From positions 5,970,908 to 6,034,907 of the forward strand of contig AP018180.1 of the NCBI GenBank assembly GCA_002368155.1: a stretch of DNA of 64,000 nt. The letters are read 5' to 3'. This stretch comes from Nostoc carneum NIES-2107 (GTDB lineage Bacteria; Cyanobacteriota; Cyanobacteriia; Cyanobacteriales; Nostocaceae). Shown here in pieces: positions 19,198-30,513 of this stretch (the first letter of the stretch is position 1; every line of letters starts with the position of its first letter). The notes under the pieces are model-generated. The model had not been told where the DNA came from, ran no database searches, and was given only the letters and a program-made list of their open reading frames with translations. The position numbers were made by a program, and so were the translations under genes.

Positions 19198-20223
19198 TTA
19201 GCGTTCAATCTTTGCAGCATTTTCAGGTATATACAATTCTCTAGCTGGAAATGGAATTTTAATTCCTTCTTCCTGATATCGTTTATGTAGTTTTTTAATA
19301 AATAAATGTCTGCCAATGCGTTGGTCAAAAAATTCATTAACGCGCATATAAAGCGTAAAATCTATACTAAAATCTCCAAACTTGTGAAATCTAATATATG
19401 GTTCATTGGCGATTAATTCTGGTGCTATTTCTGCCATCACTTCTTTAGCAACTTCTACGGTTACCCTTTCTACCTGCTCTAAATCGCTCTCGTAATCAAC
19501 TCCCACATTAAGTGTCAAAGTAATCTCTTTAACTGGCAGATGATAGTTAATAAAAATTGCTGAAGACAATTTACAATTGGGTACAATGATGACGTTATTT
19601 GAAAGTTCTCTAATAGTTGTATTTCGCCAAGAAATATCTATGACATATCCTTCATGGCTATCTGCTAGTTTGACATAATCTCCAGTTCTGACTTGCTTAG
19701 AAATTAGCAGATAAAAGCCCGCAAATAAATTCTCTAGCGTATCTTTGAGAGCTAAACCGACTGCTAAACCGCTAATACCTAAAGTCGTAATTATTGGAGT
19801 AATTTCTACGCCTACTGTTTGCAACAAAATTAGCGATCCTAAAACAAAGACAGCAGTCTTAGCAATATTTGAAATAAGTGATGCTGAAACTCCTTCAGAT
19901 CTAGTAATAAATAAATTGATAAAACCAGCAGTCAATCTAGCTAAAACTATTGTGACTGAGTAAAGTATAAATATAGTGACTATTTTTTGCAGGACAGTGG
20001 CAATATCTGGTTTGATCGGAGCGCTAAGAACTGCTGCAGAAAATCCTGCCAAAACAAACCAAATAAATGTCATGCGATGCAATGAGAGAAATATAATTTC
20101 GCTTCCTGGAAGTTTTGTCTTCAGCACAAATGTTTTCAACTTCTTGAAGAAAAATTTCTCCGCAATTATTCCTGCTAGTAAGCCAGCAAGAACAAATACA
20201 ACTGGCAGAATCCATTGCATCAT
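19198..20223 (-). CDS. MscS-family mechanosensitive ion channel
   Basis: The 341-aa product has four hydrophobic segments. The last is the pore-type helix leading into the MscS signature LGISGLAVGLALKDTLENLFAGFYLLI. A beta domain follows (VRTGDYVKLADSHEGYVIDISWRNTTIREL), then an alpha/beta vestibule. It gates on membrane tension to release solutes. The frame opens with TTG at 20229; the ATG at 20223 is chosen. The 290-bp spacer to the preceding gene holds an inverted repeat near 19076-19113 (CCTCGAATTTTTGAGACATCC and its partner AAAATTCGAGG). Confidence 0.9.
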   Translation of the reverse strand: MMQWILPVVFVLAGLLAGIIAEKFFFKKLKTFVLKTKLPGSEIIFLSLHRMTFIWFVLAGFSAAVLSAPIKPDIATVLQKIVTIFILYSVTIVLARLTAGFINLFITRSEGVSASLISNIAKTAVFVLGSLILLQTVGVEITPIITTLGISGLAVGLALKDTLENLFAGFYLLISKQVRTGDYVKLADSHEGYVIDISWRNTTIRELSNNVIIVPNCKLSSAIFINYHLPVKEITLTLNVGVDYESDLEQVERVTVEVAKEVMAEIAPELIANEPYIRFHKFGDFSIDFTLYMRVNEFFDQRIGRHLFIKKLHKRYQEEGIKIPFPARELYIPENAAKIER

Positions 20224-20289
20224 AATCAACTTAAAATGAAGTATTTAAGATTAGGGTACTCAGTAAGGGTAACGTATGTTGGCTTAATT

Positions 20290-20811
20290 TTACCTTGTGA
20301 GTTGCCGAAGTAGCTGTTTGAGATTTTCTGGACTCATGCTAACTTTGACTTCTAGCTGTTGCGATGCATCCTGCAAAGTGAGAATGTAGTTTTCACCAGA
20401 TGAATTATATAAATATTGGGGATTTGTTAGTGAAATTGTTTCATAAACAATCGATGGAAAACCTACACGGATGACTAGTTCTTTTTGTGACTTAGGAAAA
20501 ATATATAAATATTGGTTGAGGCTATCAAGTATTAATTGATGTGGCGTGGTGTTACGTTCAACTGAAGAGTCAGGTTTACGCCAATACAGTGTAATACCAC
20601 GAATATCTGGGTTAGCGATCGCAAACGCCTCATCAAACCGCTTGGGTTCCCAATCTAATTGATCGACTTCACTATTCTCAGTAATTATCCTCTGTTGCCA
20701 AGTAACTTTTTTACTATTAAGACTTGCCCACCATTGGCGAATAGTAGCTAGGTGATGGTGATTTTCTGGGTTAGTGCTACCTAGTTGCCATACAGTTTTT
20801 AGTTGCATCAT
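20290..20811 (-). CDS. Hypothetical protein, about 173 aa
   Basis: A soluble protein with no signal peptide or membrane helix. It contains a His cluster (ENHHHLATIRQWWASL) and alternating strand-like segments (LILDSLNQYLYIFPKSQKEL). I recognise no family. The frame opens with GTG at 20829; the ATG at 20811 or the adjacent ATG at 20808 are both plausible. It lies 67 bp from the MscS gene in the same direction, so they could be co-transcribed, with this gene first. Confidence 0.65.
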   Translation of the reverse strand: MMQLKTVWQLGSTNPENHHHLATIRQWWASLNSKKVTWQQRIITENSEVDQLDWEPKRFDEAFAIANPDIRGITLYWRKPDSSVERNTTPHQLILDSLNQYLYIFPKSQKELVIRVGFPSIVYETISLTNPQYLYNSSGENYILTLQDASQQLEVKVSMSPENLKQLLRQLTR

Positions 20812-20879
20812 CGGATACAAATCAAGCACGCAGGCTTCCTTACTATGTTTTCATTGTCACTTCTTAGTGTAGACAACTG

Positions 20880-21012
20880 TGGGGGATTGGGGATTGGGAA
20901 CTGGGGACTGGGGATTTGGGAGATGAGGTGACAAGGGGAAATAACAAACACCAATTACCAATTACCCATTACCCATTACCCATTACCAAACACCAAACAC
21001 CCAACACCCAAC
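20880..21012. repeat. Heptameric repeat cluster
   Basis: GGGGATT/GGGGACT then CAATTAC/CCATTAC and CAACACC-type heptamers fill the divergent spacer before the histone-deacetylase-family gene, ending only a few bases before its ATG. The ribosome-binding site of that gene therefore lies within repeat DNA. Confidence 0.85.
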
Positions 21013-21018
21013 ACAAAA

Positions 21019-21936
21019 ATGCATTTACCAATTATTTATCATCCAGATTACGTTGCACCGCTACCGGAGGGACATCGGTTTCCGATGGCGAAGTTTCAGC
21101 AATTATACGAATTGTTAATAAATGATGGGGTGGCGCAAATTGAGCAATTTTATACGCCTGTGCTTCCGCCAACAGAATTGATTGAGTTGGTTCACACGGG
21201 TGACTATGTTCGCGCTTACTGTGAAGGAACATTAGACTCAAAAGCACAGCGGCGTATAGGCTTGCCGTGGAGTCCGGCATTGGCAAATCGTACCTGTGTA
21301 GCGGTCGGTGGTACAATATTGACTGCCCAATTAGCACTGAGTCAGGGTTTAGCTTGCAATACGGCTGGTGGGACTCATCATGCTTTTCCCAGTTATGGAT
21401 CTGGTTTTTGTATTTTCAATGATTTAGCGATCGCATCTCGCGTTTTACAAAAACTCGGACTTGCTCAAAAAATCTTAATAGTGGATTTAGATGTACATCA
21501 AGGTGATGGTACGGCTTTTATCTTCCAAGATGATGACAGCGTTTTCACATTTTCGATGCATTGTGAAGTGAATTTTCCTGGTACTAAGCAAACTAGCGAT
21601 TTGGATGTACCCTTACCAGAAGGGATGGAAGATGATGCCTACTTGCAAACTTTAGCAAAGTATTTACCTGATTTATTGTCAGAGGTAAAGCCAGATATCG
21701 TTTTTTATGACGCAGGTGTCGATCCACATATAGGCGATCGCCTGGGAAAATTAGCTTTAACCGATACTGGGATTTTCCGTCGCGAAATGCAGGTTTTGAG
21801 TACTTGTGTCAGTGCTGGTTATCCCGTCGCCTGTGTTATTGGTGGCGGTTACGCCGACGATTTGTCATCCCTGGTTTGGCGACATTCTTTAGTACATCGT
21901 GCTGCTAGTGAAGTCTACAGACAATATAAACTATAA
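21019..21936 (+). CDS. Histone deacetylase family hydrolase
   Basis: A 305-aa zinc hydrolase of the HDAC/acetoin-utilisation/acetylpolyamine amidohydrolase superfamily. Motifs: the tandem His pair in AGGTHHAFPSYGSGFCIFND, the metal ligands in VDLDVHQGDGTAFIF, the Asp ligand in FYDAGVDPHIGDRLGKL and CVIGGGYADD. Bacterial members deacetylate polyamines or proteins; the substrate here is unknown. The ATG is chosen because MHLPIIYHPDY matches the family start. Confidence 0.9.
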   Translation: MHLPIIYHPDYVAPLPEGHRFPMAKFQQLYELLINDGVAQIEQFYTPVLPPTELIELVHTGDYVRAYCEGTLDSKAQRRIGLPWSPALANRTCVAVGGTILTAQLALSQGLACNTAGGTHHAFPSYGSGFCIFNDLAIASRVLQKLGLAQKILIVDLDVHQGDGTAFIFQDDDSVFTFSMHCEVNFPGTKQTSDLDVPLPEGMEDDAYLQTLAKYLPDLLSEVKPDIVFYDAGVDPHIGDRLGKLALTDTGIFRREMQVLSTCVSAGYPVACVIGGGYADDLSSLVWRHSLVHRAASEVYRQYKL

Positions 21937-22009
21937 ACTTATAGTCATTACTAAATTCTCCGAGGAATTATCACACACCCCAATCTACAACATTAAAATC
22001 TCCATCTTG

Positions 22010-22045
22010 CTCTCTGCGCCTCCGCGTCTCTGCGTGCAATTTTTA
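22010..22045 (+). repeat. Dispersed cyanobacterial spacer repeat (CTCTGCGCCTCCGCGTCTCT)
   Basis: The motif CTCTGCGCCTCCGCGTCTCT followed by GCGTG is a commonly dispersed spacer sequence in cyanobacterial genomes. It lies upstream of the helicase gene. The rest of the 21937-22199 spacer is AT-rich and holds that gene's promoter region, which I cannot resolve. Confidence 0.5.
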
Positions 22046-22199
22046 TACTTAAAATCTCCGCGCAATTTATCAAAAATGAACTACAAATCATCCAAAAGTA
22101 ACAAAAGAATAAGAGTTTGAGAGAAATTTTGCGGACATCATCTTTAGCTTTAGCAATAGTTTTATTCTCATAAATATCAAATATTACAGACGATACTGG

Positions 22200-25100
22200 A
22201 TGAACAAAACAAAAGTTAGAATTTACGAACTTTCAAAGGAAATAAATGTAGATAGCAAAAAGCTATTAGTAATATGCCAGCAACTCAATATTGTCGCCAA
22301 AAGTCCTAGCAGCACCATTTCAGAATTTGAAGCAGAACGTGTTCGCAAAGCTGCTCAACCAGCAGTTACTAAAGTTGCTACTACCCGCAAAACTAGTTCC
22401 TTAAAAATGAAAATGGCCTCAGAAGATTGGGGCTATATGTTCGTAAATTCAACGATTGATAGTTTAATCCGGCATTTAGCAGGCGCGGATGCAGTTGCAG
22501 AATATCCCGATTTTAGCGAACGTCGAGAATATGCCCATGAATTAATGTGGGAATGCGTTGGACAAAATCCTTGTCTTTTTTATTTGCGTCGTAAAGGTGC
22601 AGGAAGAGCAGCTAAAGAAGAAATTTGGGAATTAATTATCGCTACTGATTCTGAAAATAGTAAGTTACCTCTGAGGCTGCAAAAGTTAGGCAAAACTCTA
22701 GGATTTAAAGCTGCAGTACATCCTAATGGCTACGAAGGTATAAGAATTTTATCTGCTTATTTACTCCCAATTACACGGGGAAATAATGATGCTTATGCTG
22801 TACCATTGCGCTTGCGACTTCTGCCTAACCATGAGCATCATATCGGTATTCCCTCAACTATATTTACACAATTAAAAAATACGCCTATTTGTGGTGACTT
22901 TGTACCTACAGAAGAGCAACTTAAAGCATGGAAAGCATTTTTGCAGATAGAAGAAAAAATTGCTCAAGCGCGTCAGTTTTGTGTACCTTACCGCAATCAT
23001 AACTATAACTTTAAAAGACGTATCAGTTTTCAAATTGATATCAACTCAGCTACCCTTGATGGTTCACCAGAAAATCTTTTGGATGTAGAAAACTTCTGGG
23101 AACGGGTAAGGAAAGCAAAAAACGAAGATTTGAAATTATTTGAAACAGCACCCACAGGGAGAAATTGGCAACAAAGTCGGTTATTAGGTTCACTCGAAGA
23201 AATTGACATTAAAAATCGCATCATTAGTGTGAGGCTGGAACGCGATTTTGCTGATTACATCACCAGCGGACGTTATCAACTTCCTGATACTGGGTTTTTA
23301 TGTTTTGAAGCAGTTGGCGATATTAAACAAATTCAGCGCAAGAAAAAAGCTTTAGATGATTTAAATAATGGACGCACACAAAATCCTTATTTAGGTAATT
23401 TCTTATTTGATGCTGCTCAGGCTCGACCTATTCATAAAACTGTAGAATTACCAGTAGAAGATTTATTATTATCATCTGCTAATCCTGGTCAAAAAGCAGC
23501 AGTAGAAACAGTACTTTCCGCCGAAGATTTAGTTTTAATTCAGGGGCCACCGGGTACAGGGAAAACAACTGTAATTGCTGAGATTTGCTATCAAGTCGCC
23601 TTGCGCGGTGGGCGGACTTTGATTGCTTCCCAAGCGAATTTAGCAGTAGATAATGCCCTGAGTAGATTAGTTCATAACCCTGTAATTCGGGCGATACGTA
23701 AGGGACGTGCTGAGAAAGTTGGCGAAGAAGGACAAGCGTTTTTAGAAGACCAAGTTATTGGCACATGGTTAGATAATACTGCTAGTGACTGCGAAACTCG
23801 TCTCAGTAATCGCCGCCAAAATTTAGAAAATTATCGTCAATTATTGGCATTTTATCCAAGATTTAAAGCTTATATCCAATTAGAGGAAGAATTCCAAGTA
23901 AATCAGGAAGAATTAACGCATAAAGAAGCTAAATTACAAGTTAATCTGCAACAGCAAGAAGCACTTTATCATGATGCATTAGCTAAGAAGACTGAAATTG
24001 AAACTTTAATTTCTGGTTTAGAAAATCTTTTAGATTCTCCATCAATAGTTAATTGGGAAGCTCCAGAAATTACTAACTTTTTACCACATTTACGCCCATA
24101 TACTGAAGGGAATACTTTAGTTAAAGACTTTTTGGTAAATGTCGCTAAAGCTATAACATTGACTGATAAACTTGGCTTTCTTCGTCCTCAATGTGGTGCT
24201 TTTGGATTGGCTGTGTGGTTACGTGAAACTGTCGCCAAGGGAATTCCTGACTTTAAAACTGCATTAATTTATGCTCAAAGTGCAACTGTAGCAATGTTAG
24301 AAGTTGCAGCCGCAGTTCAGGTTTTTAAACAACATTCCAGCAATTTACAACAGTTACAAAAAGATAATCAGCAATTTTTTAGTAAACAGCACAGTCTACA
24401 GCAAACTATTCAAAATTGGGAAACTCGCAAGCAGGAACTTGAGACAGTTATCGTTGCTGTCAAGGAATGGAAGGCTACAGCTAATACGCGTCTATCGGAA
24501 ATTTTAAATAATTCTCGGCAGACTAATCAACCTTTAACCTTAGAACTAATGCAATTACCGCCAGGATTGGTAATGCTAGCTAATTCTTTAAAAATATCAT
24601 TAATGCCAAGCAATTATACAGTGAATCTACCAGACTGGGATTTATTGACAAAGGCGATCGCTTACGAAATTGAGGGAGAATATAGTGATAGAAAAGGTAG
24701 ACAGCATAGTTTTAGCTATTTTCTCCAGCAGAATTTTAGCAAAATTCCTGTAGTGTTGAAAACGAGCGATTGTACTCAATGGCAGGAAATTGCTCAACAG
24801 CTTAATAACTATCAATATTTAACGCAAAATCAGCGAAAAACTATAGTTGATGCTACTCAACTTTTATTGAATAGAATTCAACAAACCTATGGCGCATTAT
24901 GGGAAGCCAATAATAGTGAAACAACTCTCACTAAAATTACCCAAGAACTTATAGAAAGCATCCTTAACAATGCGCGTCAATGCGTTTTTAAAGTCAAAAC
25001 TGAAATAGAACAGCATTTACAAAATCTAGAACGACAGTTAAATGAACTGCACAATCATGAAACTGCGCCGCAGCAAATATTGAATATTCAAAATAACATA

Positions 25101-26708
25101 GAAGCAGCCAGGCAAGATGCTAATGTGAAACTGGCAAGAGCAATCAATACTTTGCAAGAACTCAACCAACAGCCAAATATTCCTCAGCAATTACGTACTT
25201 TAGTTGACCAATATCTCACCACCCAAGCTAAAATTTGGGAGCATCCACAGGAATTCTCTAAACACGTCCATGCTTGGATTAATCAGCTAAGTCAGCTAGA
25301 AAATTTAATTACATCTCTAGAACCGTTTGCGGTATTAGAAAATATCAAATTTTCTTTGATTGAACAGCTAACAATATTGCAAGAGGAAACAACGATTGTT
25401 CAACAACAGATTGAAACTTTAAAAGTCAAACTAGCTAAAATATCCGAACAGACACAACCAGAAGAATTATCAGCAACTTTATTATTAGAGCGTAACTGGT
25501 GGCAGATAGAATGGCAAGGGATATCTGATAAATTTAAAATTCAAACTTCTACTACTGATTTATATAATTTAGAATTTTTACGCAGCATTAAATCTCAATT
25601 TGATGCTTTTCAAGAGCAACTTACTCAAGATGAAGCTTATCTCAACCGATATGGTAATTTTATTCAAGATTGGATTGAAAAAGTACGCAATCCATCAGAA
25701 CGCGATCGCCACGATTTAAGACAGGTATATTTAGATAATGCTAACGTTGTCGGTATCACCTGCGTACAAGCAGCAAATCGTGATTTTTCCGAAGAATTTC
25801 AATGCTTTGATGTGGTGATTGTTGATGAAGTTAGTAAATGTACGCCACCAGAATTGCTGATTCCTGCTTTGAAGGGTAAAAAATTAGTCATGGTGGGCGA
25901 TCATAAACAATTACCACCAATGCTAGATACTAGTACTTTAGAAGAAGTTGTGCAAGAAATTGGCAGTAGTAGAGAAGAATTGCAATTTTTAGAAGAATCT
26001 CTCTTCAAAAGCCAATTTGAAGATGCGGATCAAAGCATCAAACAAATGTTAACTACCCAATATCGAATGCACCCCAATATTATGGGCGCAATCAATCAAT
26101 TTTATGAGGGTAAATTAGAATGTGGAATTTTACAGCCAGATATTAAACGCGCCCATGATTTAGCTGGGGAAATAGTTCAACCTCAACACCATTTACTTTG
26201 GGTTAAAATGCCCAAAGAAGATACATTTCAAGAACAGCGTGAAGGTACTTCTTTATTTAACCTTCAGGAAATAGATGTCATTGAAGCTTTATGTCAGCAA
26301 TTTGAAAATTCTTGGGCTGCAAAAGTTGCCTGTGGTGAACCCAAAAAAGAAATAGCTGTAATTACATTTTATGGCGCTCAACTGAGAAAAATTGATGAAC
26401 GTCTCCAATCAGAACTTTTCCCTTCACTGCAAATTCGTACTGGTACAGTTGATAGATTTCAGGGTATGGAACGCCCGGTTGTAATTGTCAGCATGGTTCG
26501 CAACAATAATAAAGGAGATGTGGGATTTGCGAAAAAACCAGAACGGGTAAATGTGGCTTTTTCTCGCGCCCAAGAATTGCTAGTAATTGTAGGCTGTCAC
26601 GATTTATTTACCAAGCAACCTGGTAAAGTTGGCAATATGTACTCAGAAGTTGCTAATGTTGTTAGTCATCATGGAGGTTTTGTTGATGTTTCTCACATCC
26701 TCAAATAA
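22200..26708 (+). CDS. SF1 DNA2/UPF1-type helicase with IF-2 N-terminal domain (Mokosh-like defence helicase)
   Basis: A 1502-aa protein. Residues 5-48 ([20 protein letters not shown]) match the IF2_N domain of translation initiation factor IF-2. Residues about 60-440 are a conserved but unnamed region. Walker A is [15 protein letters not shown] (about 447-461). A long Gln/Leu/Glu-rich coiled-coil region (about 530-1180) is inserted before motif II ([12 protein letters not shown], about 1203). Then come motif [15 protein letters not shown] (about 1230), QYRMHPNIM (about 1285), [15 protein letters not shown] (about 1418) and motif [18 protein letters not shown] (about 1449). This is the COG1112 layout. 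It overlaps the PLD gene by 23 bp, so the two are almost surely translated together. A helicase of this class paired with a separate PLD protein is the type I Mokosh arrangement; the usual kinase domain is absent. The defence role is inferred. Confidence 0.9.
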   Translation: MNKTKVRIYELSKEINVDSKKLLVICQQLNIVAKSPSSTISEFEAERVRKAAQPAVTKVATTRKTSSLKMKMASEDWGYMFVNSTIDSLIRHLAGADAVAEYPDFSERREYAHELMWECVGQNPCLFYLRRKGAGRAAKEEIWELIIATDSENSKLPLRLQKLGKTLGFKAAVHPNGYEGIRILSAYLLPITRGNNDAYAVPLRLRLLPNHEHHIGIPSTIFTQLKNTPICGDFVPTEEQLKAWKAFLQIEEKIAQARQFCVPYRNHNYNFKRRISFQIDINSATLDGSPENLLDVENFWERVRKAKNEDLKLFETAPTGRNWQQSRLLGSLEEIDIKNRIISVRLERDFADYITSGRYQLPDTGFLCFEAVGDIKQIQRKKKALDDLNNGRTQNPYLGNFLFDAAQARPIHKTVELPVEDLLLSSANPGQKAAVETVLSAEDLVLIQGPPGTGKTTVIAEICYQVALRGGRTLIASQANLAVDNALSRLVHNPVIRAIRKGRAEKVGEEGQAFLEDQVIGTWLDNTASDCETRLSNRRQNLENYRQLLAFYPRFKAYIQLEEEFQVNQEELTHKEAKLQVNLQQQEALYHDALAKKTEIETLISGLENLLDSPSIVNWEAPEITNFLPHLRPYTEGNTLVKDFLVNVAKAITLTDKLGFLRPQCGAFGLAVWLRETVAKGIPDFKTALIYAQSATVAMLEVAAAVQVFKQHSSNLQQLQKDNQQFFSKQHSLQQTIQNWETRKQELETVIVAVKEWKATANTRLSEILNNSRQTNQPLTLELMQLPPGLVMLANSLKISLMPSNYTVNLPDWDLLTKAIAYEIEGEYSDRKGRQHSFSYFLQQNFSKIPVVLKTSDCTQWQEIAQQLNNYQYLTQNQRKTIVDATQLLLNRIQQTYGALWEANNSETTLTKITQELIESILNNARQCVFKVKTEIEQHLQNLERQLNELHNHETAPQQILNIQNNIEAARQDANVKLARAINTLQELNQQPNIPQQLRTLVDQYLTTQAKIWEHPQEFSKHVHAWINQLSQLENLITSLEPFAVLENIKFSLIEQLTILQEETTIVQQQIETLKVKLAKISEQTQPEELSATLLLERNWWQIEWQGISDKFKIQTSTTDLYNLEFLRSIKSQFDAFQEQLTQDEAYLNRYGNFIQDWIEKVRNPSERDRHDLRQVYLDNANVVGITCVQAANRDFSEEFQCFDVVIVDEVSKCTPPELLIPALKGKKLVMVGDHKQLPPMLDTSTLEEVVQEIGSSREELQFLEESLFKSQFEDADQSIKQMLTTQYRMHPNIMGAINQFYEGKLECGILQPDIKRAHDLAGEIVQPQHHLLWVKMPKEDTFQEQREGTSLFNLQEIDVIEALCQQFENSWAAKVACGEPKKEIAVITFYGAQLRKIDERLQSELFPSLQIRTGTVDRFQGMERPVVIVSMVRNNNKGDVGFAKKPERVNVAFSRAQELLVIVGCHDLFTKQPGKVGNMYSEVANVVSHHGGFVDVSHILK

Positions 26709-28584
26709 ACCCATAGATGATAGTCTGAAGAATTTAGTTGAAGAAATTACAGCCCAAAATCCGCATTTATCAGTTTTAGCTGCTCGTCAATTGCGCTATA
26801 GTTTGCAGCAAACAACTGTAGAATTAACCATCACAGAACCCCGTCCGTTAAATGTCTTAGAAGAGTTTATCATTCGCGCTGGAATAGAATTTGATCCGTC
26901 ACCAACAGCCAAGGAATTAGCCTCTATTTTGGGGCTAGATAGCATATTTGTGGAAAGTACAATCAAAACTTTGCAAAGGTTACAAACTCTTGCAGCTAAA
27001 TCGCCAATTACAGTGACAGAACAAGGACGTTTATTTTATGAGAAAGGTTCTGTACCACAACCACCCTATGCTGTACAGATTTATGCAATTACAGATGTTT
27101 TCAGCGACAATATTACCTTTCAGACTGAACCATTAAATGAAATAAATCTCAATTTACCCAATCTGGCAAATTTTTTAAATATCAATTTGCCAAATAAAGA
27201 TATATCTTCCGTAAGTTTAGAGGATATACAAAAGAGCCTCCAAGCTTCAGATGTGGCGCTTCATGTACCCGAAGCCGGGAAGATTGTCACAGCTTTTAGG
27301 GTATTACAAAACCCGCAAATTATTTGGCGCAAAATATCAATATTTGTAATTTATGATGCCAATGAAGATAAAATTACTATTCAACTGCGACGCGGAAAGG
27401 AAATTTTAGATTCTAGTTCAAAATGGCTGGATAAATTGCTAGATGAAGGGAAAGTATCTTTAGCTGAATTGTGCAAATCATCAAACACAGCCACCAATTT
27501 TGAGATAGAAGCGACTCTAAATCATAAAAATGACGAAATAGAATCCAGATTTAAAAATATTCGGCAGCAAGCTTTAGAAAGTAATCTCAAACCTAGCTCG
27601 AGACGCAGAAAATCTAGCGACTCAGGTAATGTTATACAATTAAGCGATCGCCAAATTTATCAAATTTGTTTAGAAATTCTTAATGCCGCAAAATTTCAGA
27701 TAATTATATATTCACCTTGGATAAATCATGTAATTGCCAATAACGAAATTTTAGCTGTGTTAGAACAAGCAGCAAAACGCGGAGTTTCCATTTTAATTGG
27801 CTATGGAATATTGCTGCAAATAGAACAACCAATATCAACCGAAATACGAGCTATCAAAACATCCGAAGGTTTACCGTATATACAGTTAGCTGAGTTAGCT
27901 GATTCACATATTAAAGAAATAATAGTTGATAAAGAAATTTATCTTTGTAGTTCTTACCAATGGCTTGATTATAACGGCGAAGAAATACCATTAAGTGAGT
28001 TCGTTTATCAAGTGACAATTCTCCAGGAAGTTAATGATGCTTATGAATTTATCACCCAGCGCTTCCATAACCATGCTCAACAATTATGGACAAAGGCTTT
28101 AGAAAATCGTGACACTCAATTAGCTATAAATTCTCTGTCTTTATGGGGTGCTATGGGAATGGAAAATATAGCACTGAAAGAAATAGAGAAAAATAATTGG
28201 CTAGAATTACTTCCTTTATGGCTAAATATTCTCTTGCCAAAGTTAAATTCCCACAACTTACCTGATGATTTAGTAAGTGTGAACTTAGCACTTTCATTGC
28301 TGAGTCAGGTAGCACCAGAAGCACCCTTCATTGATTCATTACAACAGGGATTGCGTCAATTTATGAATGCGATCGCCACACACAACCGTGACACTGCTGT
28401 CAATTTGCTCAATAATGAAGTATGGTCAGAGTTGCTTCGTCTTCAGATAGCTCAAGAAAATGATTCAGTCGATGATTTTATCTCGCAACAGACTTTACCT
28501 CAACAACCTTCTAAAAAGGAACCAGCAACAAAAATAAAAAAAGCAGCAACAGAAAAGAAGACGAGGAAAAAAGTCAAGGAGTAA
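26686..28584 (+). CDS. Single-HKD phospholipase-D-superfamily protein, partner of the helicase
   Basis: A 632-aa protein. The PLD motif is complete: H408, K410 and D415 in [10 protein letters not shown]. It is preceded by the strand [12 protein letters not shown] (about 337-348), a common PLD-family feature. Only one HKD is present, so a homodimer would be needed for a full active site. The N-terminal half has a winged-helix-like part ([21 protein letters not shown]). The C-terminus is a Lys-rich tail ([20 protein letters not shown]) suited to nucleic-acid binding. The start ATG at 26686 has GGAGG at 26673-26677 and lies inside the helicase gene's last codons; the open frame extends to a TTG at 26629. 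Likely a nuclease acting with the helicase (inference). Confidence 0.85.
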   Translation: MFLTSSNKPIDDSLKNLVEEITAQNPHLSVLAARQLRYSLQQTTVELTITEPRPLNVLEEFIIRAGIEFDPSPTAKELASILGLDSIFVESTIKTLQRLQTLAAKSPITVTEQGRLFYEKGSVPQPPYAVQIYAITDVFSDNITFQTEPLNEINLNLPNLANFLNINLPNKDISSVSLEDIQKSLQASDVALHVPEAGKIVTAFRVLQNPQIIWRKISIFVIYDANEDKITIQLRRGKEILDSSSKWLDKLLDEGKVSLAELCKSSNTATNFEIEATLNHKNDEIESRFKNIRQQALESNLKPSSRRRKSSDSGNVIQLSDRQIYQICLEILNAAKFQIIIYSPWINHVIANNEILAVLEQAAKRGVSILIGYGILLQIEQPISTEIRAIKTSEGLPYIQLAELADSHIKEIIVDKEIYLCSSYQWLDYNGEEIPLSEFVYQVTILQEVNDAYEFITQRFHNHAQQLWTKALENRDTQLAINSLSLWGAMGMENIALKEIEKNNWLELLPLWLNILLPKLNSHNLPDDLVSVNLALSLLSQVAPEAPFIDSLQQGLRQFMNAIATHNRDTAVNLLNNEVWSELLRLQIAQENDSVDDFISQQTLPQQPSKKEPATKIKKAATEKKTRKKVKE

Positions 28585-29043
28585 ATACAATATTTCACAA
28601 CTTTATAACAAGTTAAAGACCCAAAACCTCTGCGTCAATTGGGCATTAAAAATACGATTTTCTGACGCAAAGCAGTACTAACTTTATGGGAATATATCAA
28701 TATGGGCTAACTATTTGCCTGTAAACAAAATTAGTGTTCATCCTATATAAGCGAGCACCTGGGAATCATAGGCTTAACTGTTACATACTCCCTAATGCAG
28801 AAGACTGCTCATGAGGTCTATCAGCAGATATGGATCGCTGAGCAATATTTATTATGAATCACTAATACTAAGGGCATAAATTATTTATGCCTTGAGGATT
28901 CCTGGTTGTTATACAAACAGATGAAATCCTTGTGGTTCTTAGTTTCTGGGTAAAAAATTTGAATTGGACTAGGCTGCAACATCCATGCAGAAAATCGTCG
29001 TGTTCGATACAATTTATAGGCTAGGAGAGCCGAGGAGAAAAAG
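28585..29043. other. 459-bp spacer with one hairpin
   Basis: It contains an inverted repeat GGCATAAAT/ATTTATGCC at about 28872-28891 and a GC-richer stretch near 28740-28850 (GCGAGCACCTGGGAATC, CTGCTCATGAGGTCTATCAGCAG) that could fold. I see no gene. It is long enough to hold a terminator for the helicase/PLD unit and the gshA promoter. I cannot match a known RNA family. Confidence 0.4.
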
Positions 29044-30183
29044 GTGAGGTTATTAAAAGGCTTTGAAATTGAAATGTATACTGGCACACCTCAGGGTGAA
29101 ATCGTCGGTCTCTCTGACAAGATTGTTGAGGCTATGCCAGGATTTATGCGAGAACCAGATAGCCGCAACGTTGAATATGTCACAAAACCTTTACAAAGTT
29201 ATGAGCAACTATTGTGTGCCTTGCTGCGTCCTCGCCACGAACTGAGAAAATACCTCCAGCAGCTAGGCGACTATACTTTAATTCCAGGTAGTACGCTGTC
29301 TTTGGGTAGGAGCGATCGCTTCTTCCGTTCCGACCCTAAAAATCCCTATCACGATTATATAGAAAACACCTACGGCACAAAAGTAGTGACCGCTAGCGTA
29401 CATATTAATGTAGGGATTAGCGATCCAGAAACATTAATGCGGGCTTGTCGCGTCATTCGCACCGAAGCACCTTTGTTCCTCGCCCTCAGCGCCTCATCCC
29501 CCTTCATAGATGGCAAAGCTACTGGCTATCACTCGACTCGTTGGGGACTCTTCCCCCAAACTCCTAGCCATGTACCTTTATTTGCTAGCCATGCCGATCA
29601 TATTCAATGGGTAGAACAACAGCTAGCTGCTGGAACCATGCAAAATGTCCGTCATTTGTGGACATCAGTGCGCCCTAATGGTGATCGCCGTCCTTACGAT
29701 TTAAATCGCCTAGAACTGCGAATTTGCGATTTAGTCTCAGATCCCATCGCTTTACTCGCAATTACCGCATTGCTGGAAGCTCGTCTGTTGCAGATAATAG
29801 AAAACACCCACATCGATCCGTTAACCCAAAGCACCTTTACCCCCGAAGAACTAATTGCTGTCACTGCTAGCAACGAAGCCGCGGCTGCAGCAAATAGTTT
29901 GGATGCTCAATTGACACATTGGCAAGATGGCAAAACTATTATTGCCAGAGATTGGATCGCTCAAATGTATGAAGAACTTTGGGCGATCGCTAAAGAACGA
30001 GGATTTAATTGCTTCCTTTCTCCTTTACAGAAAATTTTGCGCGAAGGTAATGAAGCCCAACAGTGGCTACAATTACACGCAGTTGGGGTTGATGCTCAAC
30101 GTGTCATTACCCAAGCAATTGTTACTGCTAAAGAACGGGAAGTTGAATTAGAAGATAAATTGTGTTCCCCCTCAATGGCGTAA
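29044..30183 (+). CDS. gshA: Glutamate-cysteine ligase, cyanobacterial type
   Basis: A 379-aa GCS2-superfamily ligase, forming gamma-glutamylcysteine from Glu and Cys with ATP as the first step of glutathione synthesis. It begins MRLLKGFEIEMYTGTPQGEIV, with the acidic metal/ATP residues in FEIE. Later motifs are YHDYIENTYGTKVVTASVHINVG and RPYDLNRLELRICDLVSDP. The start codon is GTG with AGGAG about 10 bases upstream; the family N-terminus begins exactly here. gshB is not adjacent. Confidence 0.9.
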   Translation: MRLLKGFEIEMYTGTPQGEIVGLSDKIVEAMPGFMREPDSRNVEYVTKPLQSYEQLLCALLRPRHELRKYLQQLGDYTLIPGSTLSLGRSDRFFRSDPKNPYHDYIENTYGTKVVTASVHINVGISDPETLMRACRVIRTEAPLFLALSASSPFIDGKATGYHSTRWGLFPQTPSHVPLFASHADHIQWVEQQLAAGTMQNVRHLWTSVRPNGDRRPYDLNRLELRICDLVSDPIALLAITALLEARLLQIIENTHIDPLTQSTFTPEELIAVTASNEAAAAANSLDAQLTHWQDGKTIIARDWIAQMYEELWAIAKERGFNCFLSPLQKILREGNEAQQWLQLHAVGVDAQRVITQAIVTAKEREVELEDKLCSPSMA

Positions 30184-30513
30184 CACCCCATCCCCTCCCC
30201 AGTTACAAATGGTAGATTTTTCAGAATACTTGGGAGACCCAGGAACACGAACAACTAGCGCCTCATGGAAAAAATCTCAGTAATTTGATTTTCGCGTGAT
30301 GGCACTAGTTGCTCATAAAAATTTAATAATTGATTGTTTTATCTTATGAATACTCTTAGATTTCCTTTTAAGAGTTTATTTTTTTATGTTTTAAAAAACT
30401 AATCAATAGAATTAGCTTCACAATTATTAAGAAAACCTATAGATAATCAACATAGATTGGTAAAATGTGTCGAATTGATACGTTGTTTCTACTACATTTT
30501 TACCACTGAGAAA
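30184..30513. other. 330-bp spacer, no gene seen
   Basis: An AT-rich spacer between gshA and trmL. It begins with a C-rich stretch (CACCCCATCCCCTCCCC) and continues as A/T tracts. The trmL frame is open back to 30457, but the family start is at 30514. Confidence 0.5.

Noticed and set aside
22200-28584. DISARM system
   Set aside because: Helicase and PLD genes also occur in DISARM, but no DUF1998 (DrmB) gene or methyltransferase is present, and the helicase is of the DNA2/UPF1 rather than DrmA type.
28740-28850. Known small RNA in the spacer before gshA
   Set aside because: Some folding potential exists, but no match to 6S, Yfr1 or other families I can recognise.
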